64,000 nucleotides of DNA from Spinellus fusiger (Eukaryota > Mucoromycota > Mucoromycetes > Mucorales > Phycomycetaceae). The DNA lies in assembly GCA_025094145.1 (NCBI GenBank), contig JALLLS010000017.1:1-64000 (forward strand), written 5' to 3'. A program made the position numbers and the translations under genes. This document shows positions 21,473 through 33,036 of this stretch, piece by piece (positions within the stretch are counted from its first letter, which is position 1; each line of letters opens with the position of its first letter). The notes beneath the pieces are model-generated. The model was given only the letters and a program-made list of their open reading frames with translations. It did no database searches and was not told the origin of the DNA.

Positions 21473-21999
21473 TGTTGTGTTCCGACTTCAGTCCAAAGAT
21501 TCTTTATGAATTGGTCAACATGAGTAGTATGCTGTGACATTCAGAATACTCTATGAAAGCTTGAGTGCACACAAGCACCATAGTACATCTCTGTATAATC
21601 TCACTGATTGGTTGTAACTACAAATCAACCTTCTAAGCTCAATTTATTATCAGACACTTAATGAGCTGCCTTCATCTATAAATCCTTAGTGGATTAAATA
21701 AGACCTATCAAAGGCAATTAAAAGTGAAGACATAATAGATGGCTCTATAATGGTGTGCTTATTCAATGAACCAACCATAAGGCTCCAACATGTAGTCTAC
21801 CATTAGGTAGATCATCTACACCAACCATACGGTTGCATCTATCAATAAGCTATGCCATGAACTAATCATTAACTACCAAAAGGTAGAATGCCACTGAAGG
21901 ATAAGCACCCACAAAAAGTATAAATAATGAACCACTCTTCACTTAATAAAAATTATCTTTGTTCAGTCTCGTTATTTTCTACTTGTCTGAATAATCACA
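21473..21999 (+). mobile_element. LTR of family X, short variant
   Basis: TGTTGTGTTCCGACTTC ... AATAATCACA, 527 bp. It is the closest relative of 1562-2122 and distinct from the three 656-bp copies. The palindrome array is shorter (21768-21892), with centres ATTA, ATAC and AAAA between the same CTACC/GGTAG and CAACC/GGTTG arms. TATAAATA is at about 21919. Confidence 0.85.
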
Positions 22000-22023
22000 G
22001 GGGTATTGTTCAAACAATGCCTC

Positions 22024-22240
22024 TTATACCTGGAGGTAGGTGGGCAAGACCTCGCTCACGTCAAAGATGACTGTGCCTGGGTAGTATACACTACGCCATA
22101 TACGTGTCTTGTACGTTTTCATGCCTTGAGTGTTGCTCAGAGGCAGAGAAGTGTTTGTTTTGTTGGCAGCAACGCTAGCCCAACTGGTGTTTGTCGCAGG
22201 GGGATCGCCATTAGGCTGTGATTCTTTAGCAGAAGAAGCC
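22024..22240 (-). pseudogene. LINE ORF1-like fragment
   Basis: The minus-strand frame reads NTSWASVAANKTN and then KTYKTRIWRSVYYPGTVIFD. The WASVA segment resembles WATVAKK in LINE A ORF1, so this is probably the N-terminal part of a LINE ORF1 in opposite orientation to LINE B. It starts just after the LTR at 21999 and is cut by the LTR fragment at 22246. Confidence 0.45.
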
Positions 22241-22245
22241 ACGTG

Positions 22246-22360
22246 AACACTATGGTACTTGTGTGCACTCAAAATTTCATAGAGGATTCTGAATGTCACA
22301 GCACACTACTAATGTTAACCAATTCATGGAGAATCCTTGGATTGAAGTCGGGGCATGACA
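22246..22360 (-). mobile_element. X-family LTR fragment (5' end only)
   Basis: The minus strand starts TGTCATGCCCCGACTTCAA and matches the first 115 bp or so of the X LTR. The rest of the LTR is missing. Confidence 0.75.
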
Positions 22361-23256
22361 GATCTTTTGACCTGATATCAACTCAGGTTCAGCACCTAGT
22401 GGATGATAGCTGAGTGAGTCTCAGGAATAGTATATCTCCCATACATCTCAAGGGTCTTGGTGAAGATGTTCATAGTGTTGGATAAGACATTATAAGAATT
22501 TTTATGAAAAATAAAAGAAATAGTGTATACATTTTTTTTAATATATAAATAGCCTAGAATTTGAAAAAATCCTATTACATTTCATGGCTCACTTTAGTAG
22601 TGAAAGTAGAAAAAGTAGAAATCTTAAATAGTAAACATTATAGTTTAAATTTAGGTTCTACTGTTCCATATGTTTTTGACCTAGAAACTCAAAGACAACA
22701 ATAGAATGAAAAAAGATTGACATAAAATTTAAAAATAAAAAATAAAAAATAAAAAATTTGGGGCATTTTTAAGGTTTTATTTTACATTAAACATCAAATA
22801 AATGAGATCCAATGAAACAGCTCTGGTCAGTCATAAAAGGCAGTATGAAGAGAGAAGTCCTTTCAAGAGAAGATTCTTTATTCTTGAGTTATCAAAGATG
22901 TTTTTGTAAGCACTCTGTATTGAGACGTGATGATTGTCTAAATCATAGATGCATTTAATAAAGAATTCATCTTGGGACATTTGGTACAGTAAGATTTTAC
23001 TTTCATTTTTTTTTCTCAATCTGTGTTCAAATCTCTAAATAAATTTTGTCCAAAACTTATTTCAAAAAAATGTCCCAATCATTTCCAAAAATTAATGTAT
23101 GTTTATTCCATTCTATATTATGTAAATCAAACATTACATTGTATTTGCTTTAGGGAATATCACAAAAGTTGATACACAAATATAGTCTAAACATATTTTT
23201 TTTTCTGATTTTTTTCCAACTGTACTGGAGTACATTAGTTTACTCTTATAATTTAT
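22361..23256. other. no gene seen; border between retroelement block and host genes
   Basis: Very AT-rich, with A/T runs and short A(3-6)T repeats near 22725-22760. No ORF with convincing content and no repeat match inside the window. It marks the end of the TE cluster. Confidence 0.5.
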
Positions 23257-25486
23257 TCAATCATTGGAAGGAGCACCACCAGCCTTGCTAATCTTTTTAT
23301 CATACATTTTCTTACGGTTATGATTGCCAAACCTTGACTTATTTTGATTTTTGTAAGATCTATCTTTCTCTTCAGTTGGAGGAGGCCTGTTGTCTTTCCG
23401 GGTTTGCTTTTGTGTTTCTGATATTTGAGAAGATACTTCGGCCTGTTTTCCATCAAATAGTGCATATTTGTCGAGAATGTGCTGTTTACGAGGCTAGTAA
23501 CAACATTGTTTAGCGTGTGGATGAATTATATATATATATATACTTACATTTCTATTAAACATAATTGCCCAACCTTCCAACTGTTCATCCGTCATTTGTA
23601 GTTTCTGACGCATATTCGCGCGTTTGGCTGATTTGCGAACCGCTGGTGAGCGAGAGAAACACTCAGGATCTTTCATAAGTGCATGAACCAAGTCGCTTTC
23701 ATGAAGAATTCCTGGATCTGTTTCTTTTTCTTTCTTTAATTTCACTGTATCTATTTTACATTCTTCTTCTAGTGCACCGAGATCGACTGCACCCTCAGTT
23801 TCATGGATGTCATCATATGTATCATCGTAATCATCCTCATACATATTGAAGACGCGTTGAAGTATATTTGCCTTTTCACTCTCTATGAAGCTCTTATCTT
23901 CCATGATATGTTGAACTGTGCCATGGCTAGTATATTGTTATAAGCATGCTTTAGTAGTATGTAGACCTACCTTTTCTTGCCGAGATGAACTTTAGATTGA
24001 TTGACTGAGTGTCTTAGCATATCAAATGCATCATTGTCAAATATATTGTGCCGAGAGTTCAAGACATCCTCTCTTTCCTCCTCACGTTTCATGACAATTG
24101 ATGAGTTGATAGGTACTAATGACTTGAAGGTGTGTCTATAGTATATCACGACTTAGATCTCCCCCTTATCTTCCTCAAAGACATATTTTTGTAGAATTCA
24201 GTCTATAGTTACCTTGACATGGTCCGATCTAATGCAGCAAGAGTAGGAGGCAAATCCTCTGAAATAAGTTGTAGCACTACTCTTTCAGGATCATGTTGAT
24301 TTTCTTCTAAACATGCCTCAATGAATCCTTCTCCAAGATCCGGAAATACATCTTGTACTTGTATTATCCTGTTCTCAATGTATATTTTCTTGTCTTCTAC
24401 AATGTCAGAAGATCTATTTTTCACTGTCTTTTTGATGAGACTACGACGATCACTGTGTAGTGTATTCCATGGTATAGATCCTTGGTTCATGTCTGTTACT
24501 TGTTCCATAGACATTTTTAAAAACTCCACTCGCTCATCTTGACCGTTCCAGTACGCACGATTCATGATGTCCAACTTGTTAGCAATATGAAATGTCACTT
24601 CCCAGTCCATAATCAGTGGTGCATCTTCAAAAGCGCTTTTAAGTTGCTCTAGATTGCTCTTTTCCATTAATTCCAACAGATGTTCACTCAACCTATTCAT
24701 AGGACCTTCTTTCTCTGACATTGCTTCACAAGGAATAAAGTCAAGAGGTGGTTTTGTGTTGGTGGTGAATCCCAATGGTTGAAAAAAGTGATGATCCATA
24801 AGATGGTTGAAGGTGAATACCAAATGTAGCTTAAGGTAGTAATAGAGTGGCTCTATCTGTAGGAGTGATTTATCTAGTGCAGCATATACAGGGACAATAG
24901 ACTGATAGCATTCCAAGAGTGTAGATTCCAAATCCCTCTGTACGATGCCTTTTACATCTAATGTTGCTAATACCAAGGCATCTAAAAGACGTGTGATCAT
25001 ATAGGCTTTCTTTAGGTCGGGGGTGGAGTGAGTGGCTAAAAGATCAGGCAGATGGACAGCACCATTGACTATGGAAGCCATTGACTCCTGTACAGTCTTA
25101 TAAAAAACGCTGTCACTCAATAATTGCCGAAAAACAAGACGAACAGCAATGCTATTGTCAGCACCATAAATAGCAGCAAACCTTGCCAGGTGACTAGAAG
25201 AAAGCAAAGGACTGGAGAAGGAGGAGGGCAGGGTAGCAGCACGAACATAGATAAAGAAGACACACCGAGATACATTGGCATGAATAGGCTGTTGATCGAT
25301 CTGAGTGTCGAGAACACGAGTCACCAACTGATACAGACTGCTATTATGGATCATTTGAGAAGAATATTCGCTTTCAGGACTCTTTAGAAGAGTAGTAAGT
25401 TGAGCAGACCATAGTGTGTTGGCGCTTCTCCATGTGGTTTTATCGATGCCTTTTGCCTTTTGAGGAAAGGGAATAAAATCAGTCAT
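23257..25486 (-). CDS. ASCC2/Cue3-like ribosome-quality-control factor
   Basis: Four exons (24213-25486, 23971-24135, 23548-23926, 23257-23493) with canonical GT-AG introns and consistent phases give 684 residues. A CUE domain at about residues 370-415 (VFPDLGEGFIEACLEE, then DPERVVLQLI) would bind ubiquitin. The first 360 residues are helical, as in ASCC2. An acidic segment YEDDYDDTYDD and a basic C-terminus ending in FGNHNRKKMYDKK also match the family pattern. ASCC2 and yeast Cue3/Rqt3 recognise ubiquitinated stalled ribosomes in the ASC-1/RQT helicase complex; in animals ASCC2 also acts in alkylation repair. The gene is divergent from GNL3 with about 980 bp between. Start at the first ATG (MTDFIPFPQKAKG). 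Confidence 0.88.
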
Positions 25487-26467
25487 AGTACAACAACCAC
25501 TGTATTATTATTATTGACGAGGAATAGGTCTATGGTGAAGAAGAGTGTACATAAGAGAGTCAGTACACGATACGCTTATAGGTGTTCTTATTTATAATAA
25601 AAGAATTCCATTGAGCACCACCATAAGCTATTGAGGATGACTGTCCTGAAGAAATCCACACATACTCAATGATACTCTAATAAATGCCACACCTACATAG
25701 GGTCAGAACAGAAATAGAAAGAAGAAAAGAATAGAAATAAAAGTGGTCCTTTGGGGGTTTTTTTTATGTGAGTTATAAATTTCGATTTTATTTAAGGCAA
25801 ATAAGCCCAGAAACATGTCCAAAGGGCCTTGCACAGTTTTCTTTATTTCTTTTTCTTTTTTTTATAGAATGGAGTCATTTTTTTATTTTATTTTGTAGTA
25901 GAGAGGAGTTTTTTCAACGACAACTGCGATACTTGCCGCAGTCATTTGTCAAAAGGGGAGAAAAGAAGAGAAACAAAAAGGGGAGTTTATTTTCCATGTC
26001 CTGTCTGTGGACCGTCTATGGATTGTCTGCGGTAAGATTCCATTTGCTGGGATGATTATCTGCTGAGATTACAACCACGCTATGGGACTGCTTATTGCAG
26101 CAAGAAGAGTCACTTTCAACCTGCAGTAAGAAAAAAAGAGCGCTACTTGAAATACTAAGAAAAATAATAGGATTTCATCCAAGCACTAAGACTACCCCAT
26201 TTCCCTCAACAGATACACACCTATACACTTGTAGCCGTCATGGGTGCTTTGAGTAAGCATCCGAGACAATTTTAGAAACTCTCATAAGGAGTGACTGAAA
26301 GCTATTGAAAAGCAAAATCAAAAAACTAACTTACTCTACTTGTTTGGCTGTATTAAAAAAAAGAGAAAAAGAATGCCAATAATAAACTCAACGGTGCAAG
26401 TAGGTGGAATGGAGGATCATGTAGATGCCACTATAAAATATACTGACCTTGTTGAACTCCAATGTAG
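25487..26467. other. divergent intergenic region; GNL3 N-terminal exon not found
   Basis: Contains poly-A/T tracts and two short ORFs without recognisable content. The basic N-terminal exon expected for the next gene should lie here, but I cannot find a convincing frame for it. Confidence 0.5.
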
Positions 26468-28054
26468 AACTCAAGAAAGATCTCGGTGTCCCTAACCTCC
26501 AGCTGTTCAAAAATAAGCAGTTATTAAAAGAACAGAACAAACGCAAGCATGTAAGAAAGTCAAGACACAGCCCAACATTACAAAGGGCAATAAAAAAGAG
26601 AAAGGAATGAATCTAAAAACACACACACACACACATACACATGCTCTCTCTCTCTCTTTTCTTTCTTTCAAGGCATTTGACCGTCAAGCCGCTAAGAAAA
26701 AGACACATGTAGAAAAAGACGAAATGATGATAGAACCCCCTTCTCTGCTCGACATGGCAAGAAATGCAGAATCACGCGCCAGTGCATTTGATGACCAGGA
26801 ACCTATTCTTGAAGTGGATAAATCACAAGAAGATGCTGCAGCTACAGGACAAAAAGATAACTCCAGAAAAGCCTATTATCGAGAGTTCAGAAAGGTACTC
26901 GAGAATGCAGATGTTGTGCTTGAAATTCTGGATGCACGCGATCCTCTTGGTACACGTACACTTCAGGTTGAACGCATGATCATGGACAGCGGTGTCTCTA
27001 AGAGAGTGATTTTAGTGCTAAATAAAATAGGTAAATAGTGTAAAAGCATATCAGGAACACAAGGTTTACTTTGTTTTGGTATGCACAAAGATCTTGTTCC
27101 CAAGGAGAATGTGGACCAGTGGCTAAAGTACCTTCGTAATGAATATCCCACGATTGCCTTCAAGGCATCTACTCAGAGTCAAAGAAGTCATTTGGGACAG
27201 TCGCGTACAGCCACTGATATTGCTTCTGAGGATCTTCTCAAGTCATCCGAGTGTTTAGGAGCTGATATGTTGGTGAATCTATTAAAGAACTACTGCAGAA
27301 GTACCAATATGAAGACATCAGTGACGGTGGGGATTATTGGCTATCCCAATGTTGGTAAATCCTCAGTGATCAACTCATTGAAGCGGTCCAAAGTGTGTGG
27401 TGTTGGATCCACACCTGGATTTACAAAAGTAGCACAACAGATTACATTGGATAAGAATATCAAATTGTTGGATTGTCCAGGCATTGTGTTTGCACAGAGA
27501 GGCCAGGATGGGCGTACAGATGCAGAGATTGCATTGCGTAACTGTGTTAAAGTAGAACTTCTTGAAGATCCAATTACACCAGGTAAAGAAAAGGAGAAAG
27601 TGTGTGTATCCTAGTATATCCTAGTATATCTTGGTGTATTTAGTGTATTTAGTGTATCTTGGTGTATTTAGTATGTTTATGATTACTTATGTTATTCATA
27701 TATACCAGTGGAGGTGATTGTGTCTCGTATTCCCCGTGAACAACTGACGGCCATGTACGATGTTCCCTACTTTGACACTGCGAATGAGTTTTTGATCTCA
27801 CTGGCACGGAAATGGGGCAAGTTAAGAAAGGTAGGATTGGGAAGAAACTGTGTCTGTGAGTTATTGTTTTGCTCACAGGCCGACTCATGTAGGGTGGTAT
27901 TCCAGACACATTTACAGTTGCTAGGACTGTATTAAATGACTGGAATGGTGGCAAGATCCGGTTTTGGTCAGAACCACCTGCAGCTGATAAGAGCCATATT
28001 AGTGCTTCTGTGGTGACATCCTGGAGTGAAGCCTTTAATATGGACATGGCATAA
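26468..28054 (+). CDS. GNL3/nucleostemin-type nucleolar GTPase (Nug1/Grn1 family), 5' exon missing
   Basis: Exons: 26468-26550, 26673-27030, 27091-27582, 27709-27830 and 27893-28054; all joins are in phase. The GTPase is circularly permuted as in this family: NKIDLVPKE (G4, formed across the 27030/27091 junction), a FKAST segment (G5), GYPNVGKSS (G1), STPGFT (G2) and DCPG (G3). The linker [13 protein letters not shown] before the GTPase and the C-terminal GGIPD ... RFWSEPP ... FNMDMA match the family too. These proteins assist 60S subunit assembly in the nucleolus. The first exon here begins with two bases of a split codon, so an upstream basic exon must exist, is degraded, or was missed. Until it is found the gene could be a pseudogene. 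Confidence 0.85.
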
Positions 28055-30103
28055 TTCGTTCCTTTTTCTTTATACTTGCTCACTTGACTTCAATTTTCAT
28101 TTTTATTATTAATGCATAAAGGCCTTTGTGTCATATTCTATCAAGAGTCTTGATCTTATGAAAAGAAACCCCATTCTTATTCACATATTTCCTCCTCTTT
28201 GTGTGTGTATCTCTGAAGGAGATATAAAAAGAAGAGAAATGAAAGCTATAGAAACATTGTTCTCATTGACCGTGCACATAAAAGTTTGTAACCACATTGC
28301 AATGCACCTTCATTTCTCACCAAAACATAATGGATAAACCCTCCTTTTCTCCTTCTTTTTCTCCTTTTTCTCCTTTAGTGTCATTGTCTGTTCTTTGGTG
28401 TAACTAGAAATGGACCCATATCTATGTTTTTTCTTCCTGTATTTTTATATCTCTCTTTGGGATTTTACATTAGATTACACTGGCCTAATAAAAACATCTC
28501 CTGATTTCAATAGCAAAGCAGAGTTCCCTTTTTTTTCTTCTTTTTTTTAATTAAGAAGGGTGTATTCACTGGTGTTGATTGTTATTGACTATCTGTGTTT
28601 TATTTTGTCTTTATCATTTGTGAAGGATAATTACACACTCTATTACAAGGAGAAATTGTACTAGTGCAGAAATTTGTTTTGTTATGCTAGTCGTTGTATT
28701 GCAGACAGTAGGTCAAGTGATGGATAGTTGTTGCATATTCAACTTAGTCTTCTCTACTGTTAAAAATATTATAAAATATTACTATACTATTCCTTTATTA
28801 CCAGTGTTGTTGTAGTTGTTGTAGTTGTTGTAGTTGTTATTGTTATTATAATAATAATAATAATAAATGAAACTAAACTAAACTCAATAGTATGAATACC
28901 AAAAGAAAAGTGGGTGGTTTTTCCACTAAAATAATTAATGTGTGAAAACACAAGAAAGTTCTCTCTTTCCGACTATAGGACAAACATCTCATGTTCTAAG
29001 TACACCGTAATACAGCTTCAGTGACCTTCTATTGCTTAATTTGACAAGTCTCAAAGGTGTGTTCATTCTCTAAAAGCATATGCCTTCCCTTTCTTGAGAG
29101 AGGGCAGAAACATTCTTCTACCAGACCACTTGACAAAGGCAAAGGCACTTGGTGGTGTTGGCATGGCATGAGGCTGCTCTTTCTACTGGTGGTAGATATG
29201 AGGGTTCATGCATTGTGAGGAGACTGTATAGACTCTGAAATGGAACTCCATGCATTGAAGATTGACTGCTCTGAGCCTTGCTCTTTCTCTTTTCTATGAG
29301 CACTAGATATCAGTTACCCTTCAGAATATAACAATCCCAAATAGCCTGTCTATCAACTGAATATGGAAGTAGTATAGATGAGTACAAAGAAATTAGAGGC
29401 TGTTCTAGTGTTGGTATAGAGTAAACCTACTAAGCTACTTGTCATACATTTCTGGTATGAGTTAGCAAAGAAGAAAAAAGAGTTGACTGAGGTGTATGGC
29501 ATCAATGTATGTTTGTATGTATTAACCTATGAAGACTGTCTGTCTAGCACTATAAACACTTGTGCTCTGCTACACATTGGTACTCTTTATTGTTATTGTA
29601 TACTAATCAATAGCCTATCTATCACCAAACTCATAAAGAGTACTGTATGTAAATGTATAAATGTATAGATGTGTAGATGTCTGTAGTTGGTGTAGTGAGC
29701 TGGTGTTTGTTCTCTCGGTTCAATTTCCGTTTTTATTTTGCACTATGAAAGTCCCTTGAGTAGAGATAAAGAACTAGCACATTAAGAGTACACACTCATC
29801 AACGGCTAATTTTGTTTGCAGGTTTAATTTTGCTTTAATAGCATAATAAAATAAAAAGAGAACATGTACATTGCAAATAAGATTAAGATATATAAGAATT
29901 TGAAAAGAAACAATTTGGTATAGGGTAAATACTACAAGGTCAGAGAGAAAGTCTATAAACAATAAAATAGGAAACAGTGCGTATACATCTATCTATACTT
30001 GGTGATATCAGAAAGAGTATAGGGTATATGTAGATAGGTGTGTCTGTAGAGAATAAAGAGAATAAAGAGAACAGAAATAAAAAGGAGAGTTTAAGCATGG
30101 GAT
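28055..30103. other. no gene seen
   Basis: Intergenic DNA with short simple repeats (TTGTTGTAG units near 28808-28840 followed by (TAA)n to 28865). No ORF longer than about 70 codons and no splice pattern that assembles into a protein on either strand. Confidence 0.5.
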
Positions 30104-30355
30104 TTATGCTGAGATGGGAGCGTCTGGCAAATCAGCAACAACCGCATTCCTGCGTCGAAGGGCATACACGGGTAAATCAATTCGATCACCGTCTAACATT
30201 AATGTTGCTTTGGCATTTGGACTTCGCTGGAGCCACTCGGCTACACAGGCTGCAGAGAAATAGTGGGCAGCTGTTTCTAGTACGGTGCCACCCTCATGAA
30301 TGGAGCACTGATATGAGCAAGATGTATTGGCGAAGGTTTGATCAAAGCTGGACAT
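30104..30355 (-). CDS. small hypothetical protein (83 aa)
   Basis: An open frame from ATG at 30355 to TAA at 30104. The protein is not low-complexity: a Cys/His-containing N-terminal part (SCSYQCSIHEGGTVLETAAH), a hydrophobic-amphipathic middle (FSAACVAEWLQRSPNAKATL) and a charged C-terminal part. I do not recognise it. Codon use looks coding-like and GC is higher than in the flanks, which is why I list it. It may be one exon of a larger gene or a short stand-alone protein. No partner is suggested by its neighbours. Confidence 0.45.
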   Translation of the reverse strand: MSSFDQTFANTSCSYQCSIHEGGTVLETAAHYFSAACVAEWLQRSPNAKATLMLDGDRIDLPVYALRRRNAVVADLPDAPISA

Positions 30356-30960
30356 TGCGTGGATACAAGTCAAATAGTAATAAAAAGTGAAAGAAGACAA
30401 GAGAAAAGAAGCAAGAGTTTTTGTTCACACTTTATAGGGCAGGTCAAAATTCAAGTGGCTTTCGTATCACTCGTGTCAGACCTGTCCTAGGTAATAAGGA
30501 AAGCCAGTCTCCCTTAACCTGGGATAAGCACGTTATCTTTATCTGTAGCTGACTAGATTTATCTATGAAAAATGATAGGATTCTTTATTGCCTATCCCTC
30601 ACACTTGCACTTTTCCTATTAATTTTGATTTGCTCTTGTGGGGCATCAGTGATTGTCCGCCTATCTCTCTTTTTTCCTTTTTCCTTTTTCCTTTTTCTTC
30701 TTTAAATTTATAGTGGACTGAGTGTATGGTTGACATGATAACATCAATCTCGAACTGGCGCTCATATTGGTGCCACACTGAGTAGAGTCACTGCAACGTT
30801 TCACGCCTATTTGTAAGTCAACCGATATGGAAAAAGAGAAGGGTGTTTTGGGGATATCAATTTAGAGGAGAAGGAAGAAGAGGAGCTATAGTCCATAGAC
30901 GAGTACTGTCTCATTGTTCTCTATCTAAGGGACCCTGTAAGTATAGATGTAAATTTAGTT

Positions 30961-31130
30961 ACAGTTATAGCTATAGATGTGGGTGAAGGTACACACATGC
31001 ATAAACATATGACTATGACTATGACTATGAATATGGGTATAACTATGGGTATAGCTATGGACATAACTATGACTATGAATATGAGTATAGCTATGGATAT
31101 AACTATGAATATAACTATGAATATTAACGT
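30961..31130 (+). repeat. degenerate CTATGA/GTATAG short tandem repeat
   Basis: About 170 bp built from 6-mers such as ACTATG, AATATG and GTATAG in irregular order. It lies in the gap between the small ORF and the 3' end of the poly(A) polymerase gene. No coding role. Confidence 0.7.
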
Positions 31131-31259
31131 GAATGAGTAATGCCGTGTATGTGTATTTAATACAGTTGATTTACATAAAAAGTCTACAAGAGAGCCTTTT
31201 TGTTTTCATAATTTGTTAAATGCTAATGAGGTAAATAAAGTTGTCAAACTGCCACATCT

Positions 31260-32198
31260 TCATGAACGTGTATCCTCCTCCAGTGTCCATTTAAAGGTCT
31301 TTGCAGCCATTTCACCTTGCCATTGTTTGTCTTGATACACTTTTTGAATAATTTCTCTCTGTCGTATCATTGTGTCCGGTATAAAAAAGATCGGCTCAAG
31401 CATGCTAGTATTATAAAGATCAGGTAAAGACATGTCCTTGGTTTGTTCAATAGTCCGAGTCTTGTTGAAAATATTGTTTGTGAGTGCAAGATAAGCTGCA
31501 TGAAAGCAATTAGTCACTCCAACAGCATTAAAGGACTTGCTGCCAATATCATTATTAGGATCTCGAGGATCTTCAATATTAAAGACTGGACCTCCTCTTC
31601 TACTCGTAGTGATATTCTATTGTACAGAATGACATACAGTTAATACTCTTTCCTTTATGTCTTTCTTTCTCTTCCTTTGGCCATTGTTTACCTCGCAGTA
31701 ATAAGATCCCTCTCCCTTGACAGAAATACCAACGGAACTAATATTAAAGTTGAAACCATAAAGCTGAAAAAAGTCCAATAGGAGAGTGGCTACATTGTGC
31801 TCGGCGATAATAGCACGTGATCGGATTTTGGGATGTTGCTGTAGATGGGATGAGTTTACTTCTCCTTGATATCCTTTTATATTTATATTCATATATAAAT
31901 ACAATACATTGATTTACCTGCAAAAGACTCATCACTAAACAGACAATAGCATAACCACCAAGACCCCCAACAAAGACTTCATTGAGTGAACGCGTTGCAA
32001 GAAAGAGCTTAACAAGAAGGGTCAGAGAACGAAGCGCGGGTTTTGATCGTATCATGTCCCGAATGATTTGTGCACTTTGAAGTCCTGTAGTTGAGTCAAG
32101 AATGATGTCTACTCTGAGGCCAGTAAGCCTATCCTTGAATTTAATGACGGGTACCTAATAGACCATTAACAATTGATTGATTTCTTTGTGTCTATTTG

Positions 32199-32234
<36 letters not shown>

Positions 32235-33036
32235 CCAAGGGAAAAAGTGACCACGAGCCTACTTACCGATGCATGTAAGATCACTTGAAGATTTTTACAT
32301 ACGCCTGCCGTATCCAATGCCGTGCCTAATCTCTTTAGCACCAAAGGTACAGAAGAGATAACCACCAAATCAATGTCACTGTGGATCTTCTTTAGTTTTT
32401 CATGTGTTTCTAGCCAACTCTATCTACAGATTTTCCTCTTATCTTTTTTCTTACCTGTCTGGCAAAAACACATTGGAAGCAAAACTGCCAAATACTTCCA
32501 CTCTAGCTTTGGACGATAATTCCTGTCTCACCACTGTCCGTATCTTGTGGATAATATAATTTCTCATTTGAACCTCTGCATGGGTGGGCTCCAGGTATTG
32601 CAAGAGACACTCGAGCTCAGAATTATATCTACCGTTCTATGAGCCTATTCTCCTTGGACCAAGACTTACAATTGATGCGCTGTCACATCGGGTGGAAGTT
32701 GCATTGCTCTTGTACCAGGCAACCAAGGACAAAACAACTCGTAGTGGGTCTTTAATGTATCCTCCTCCCCCTCCCCCTCATGGTCTCGAGTTGAGTGTTT
32801 CTTTTGTTTTCGTTCAAGGTTACGTTTCTCTTGTCGGCTGAGTTTGTCTTGGGGCTCAAGCAGAATAAAGTCTTCCTCTACATATACACGTTAATGTCAT
32901 GATGACTCTAATGCACAAGACAGCCGCTGTTATACTTGCCTTTCTTGTCTGAACCTGTCTTAGCTTGCTGACTCTCTGTTGCTGGCTCTGCTAAATTTCC
33001 TAATCTCGCCTTCTTATTTGACCTTTTCCTTGACAT
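31260..33036 (-). CDS. TRF4/PAPD5-type non-canonical poly(A) polymerase
   Basis: Seven exons (32940-33036, 32670-32877, 32455-32628, 32267-32378, 31918-32154, 31692-31838, 31260-31616) join in phase to 443 residues. The nucleotidyltransferase signature GSFASNVFLPDSDIDLVV spans the exon 3/4 join and holds the GS motif and two metal-binding Asps; RVDIILD later supplies the third. The central domain reads LNEVFVGGLGGYAIV, and EDPRDPNNDIGSKSFNAVG is the nucleotide-recognition motif of this group. TRF4-type enzymes add short A tails to aberrant nuclear RNAs for exosome decay (TRAMP). Intron 1 has a GC donor (GCAAGT). The start is taken at MSRKRSNKK; two in-frame ATGs lie 13 and 18 codons upstream. 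The basic N-terminus would suit nuclear import. Confidence 0.9.

Noticed and set aside
22000..22240. Twin-priming inversion of LINE B's 5' end
   Set aside because: Twin priming puts the inverted part at the 5' end of the element; here the inverted ORF1 piece is beyond the 3' end and separated by an LTR.
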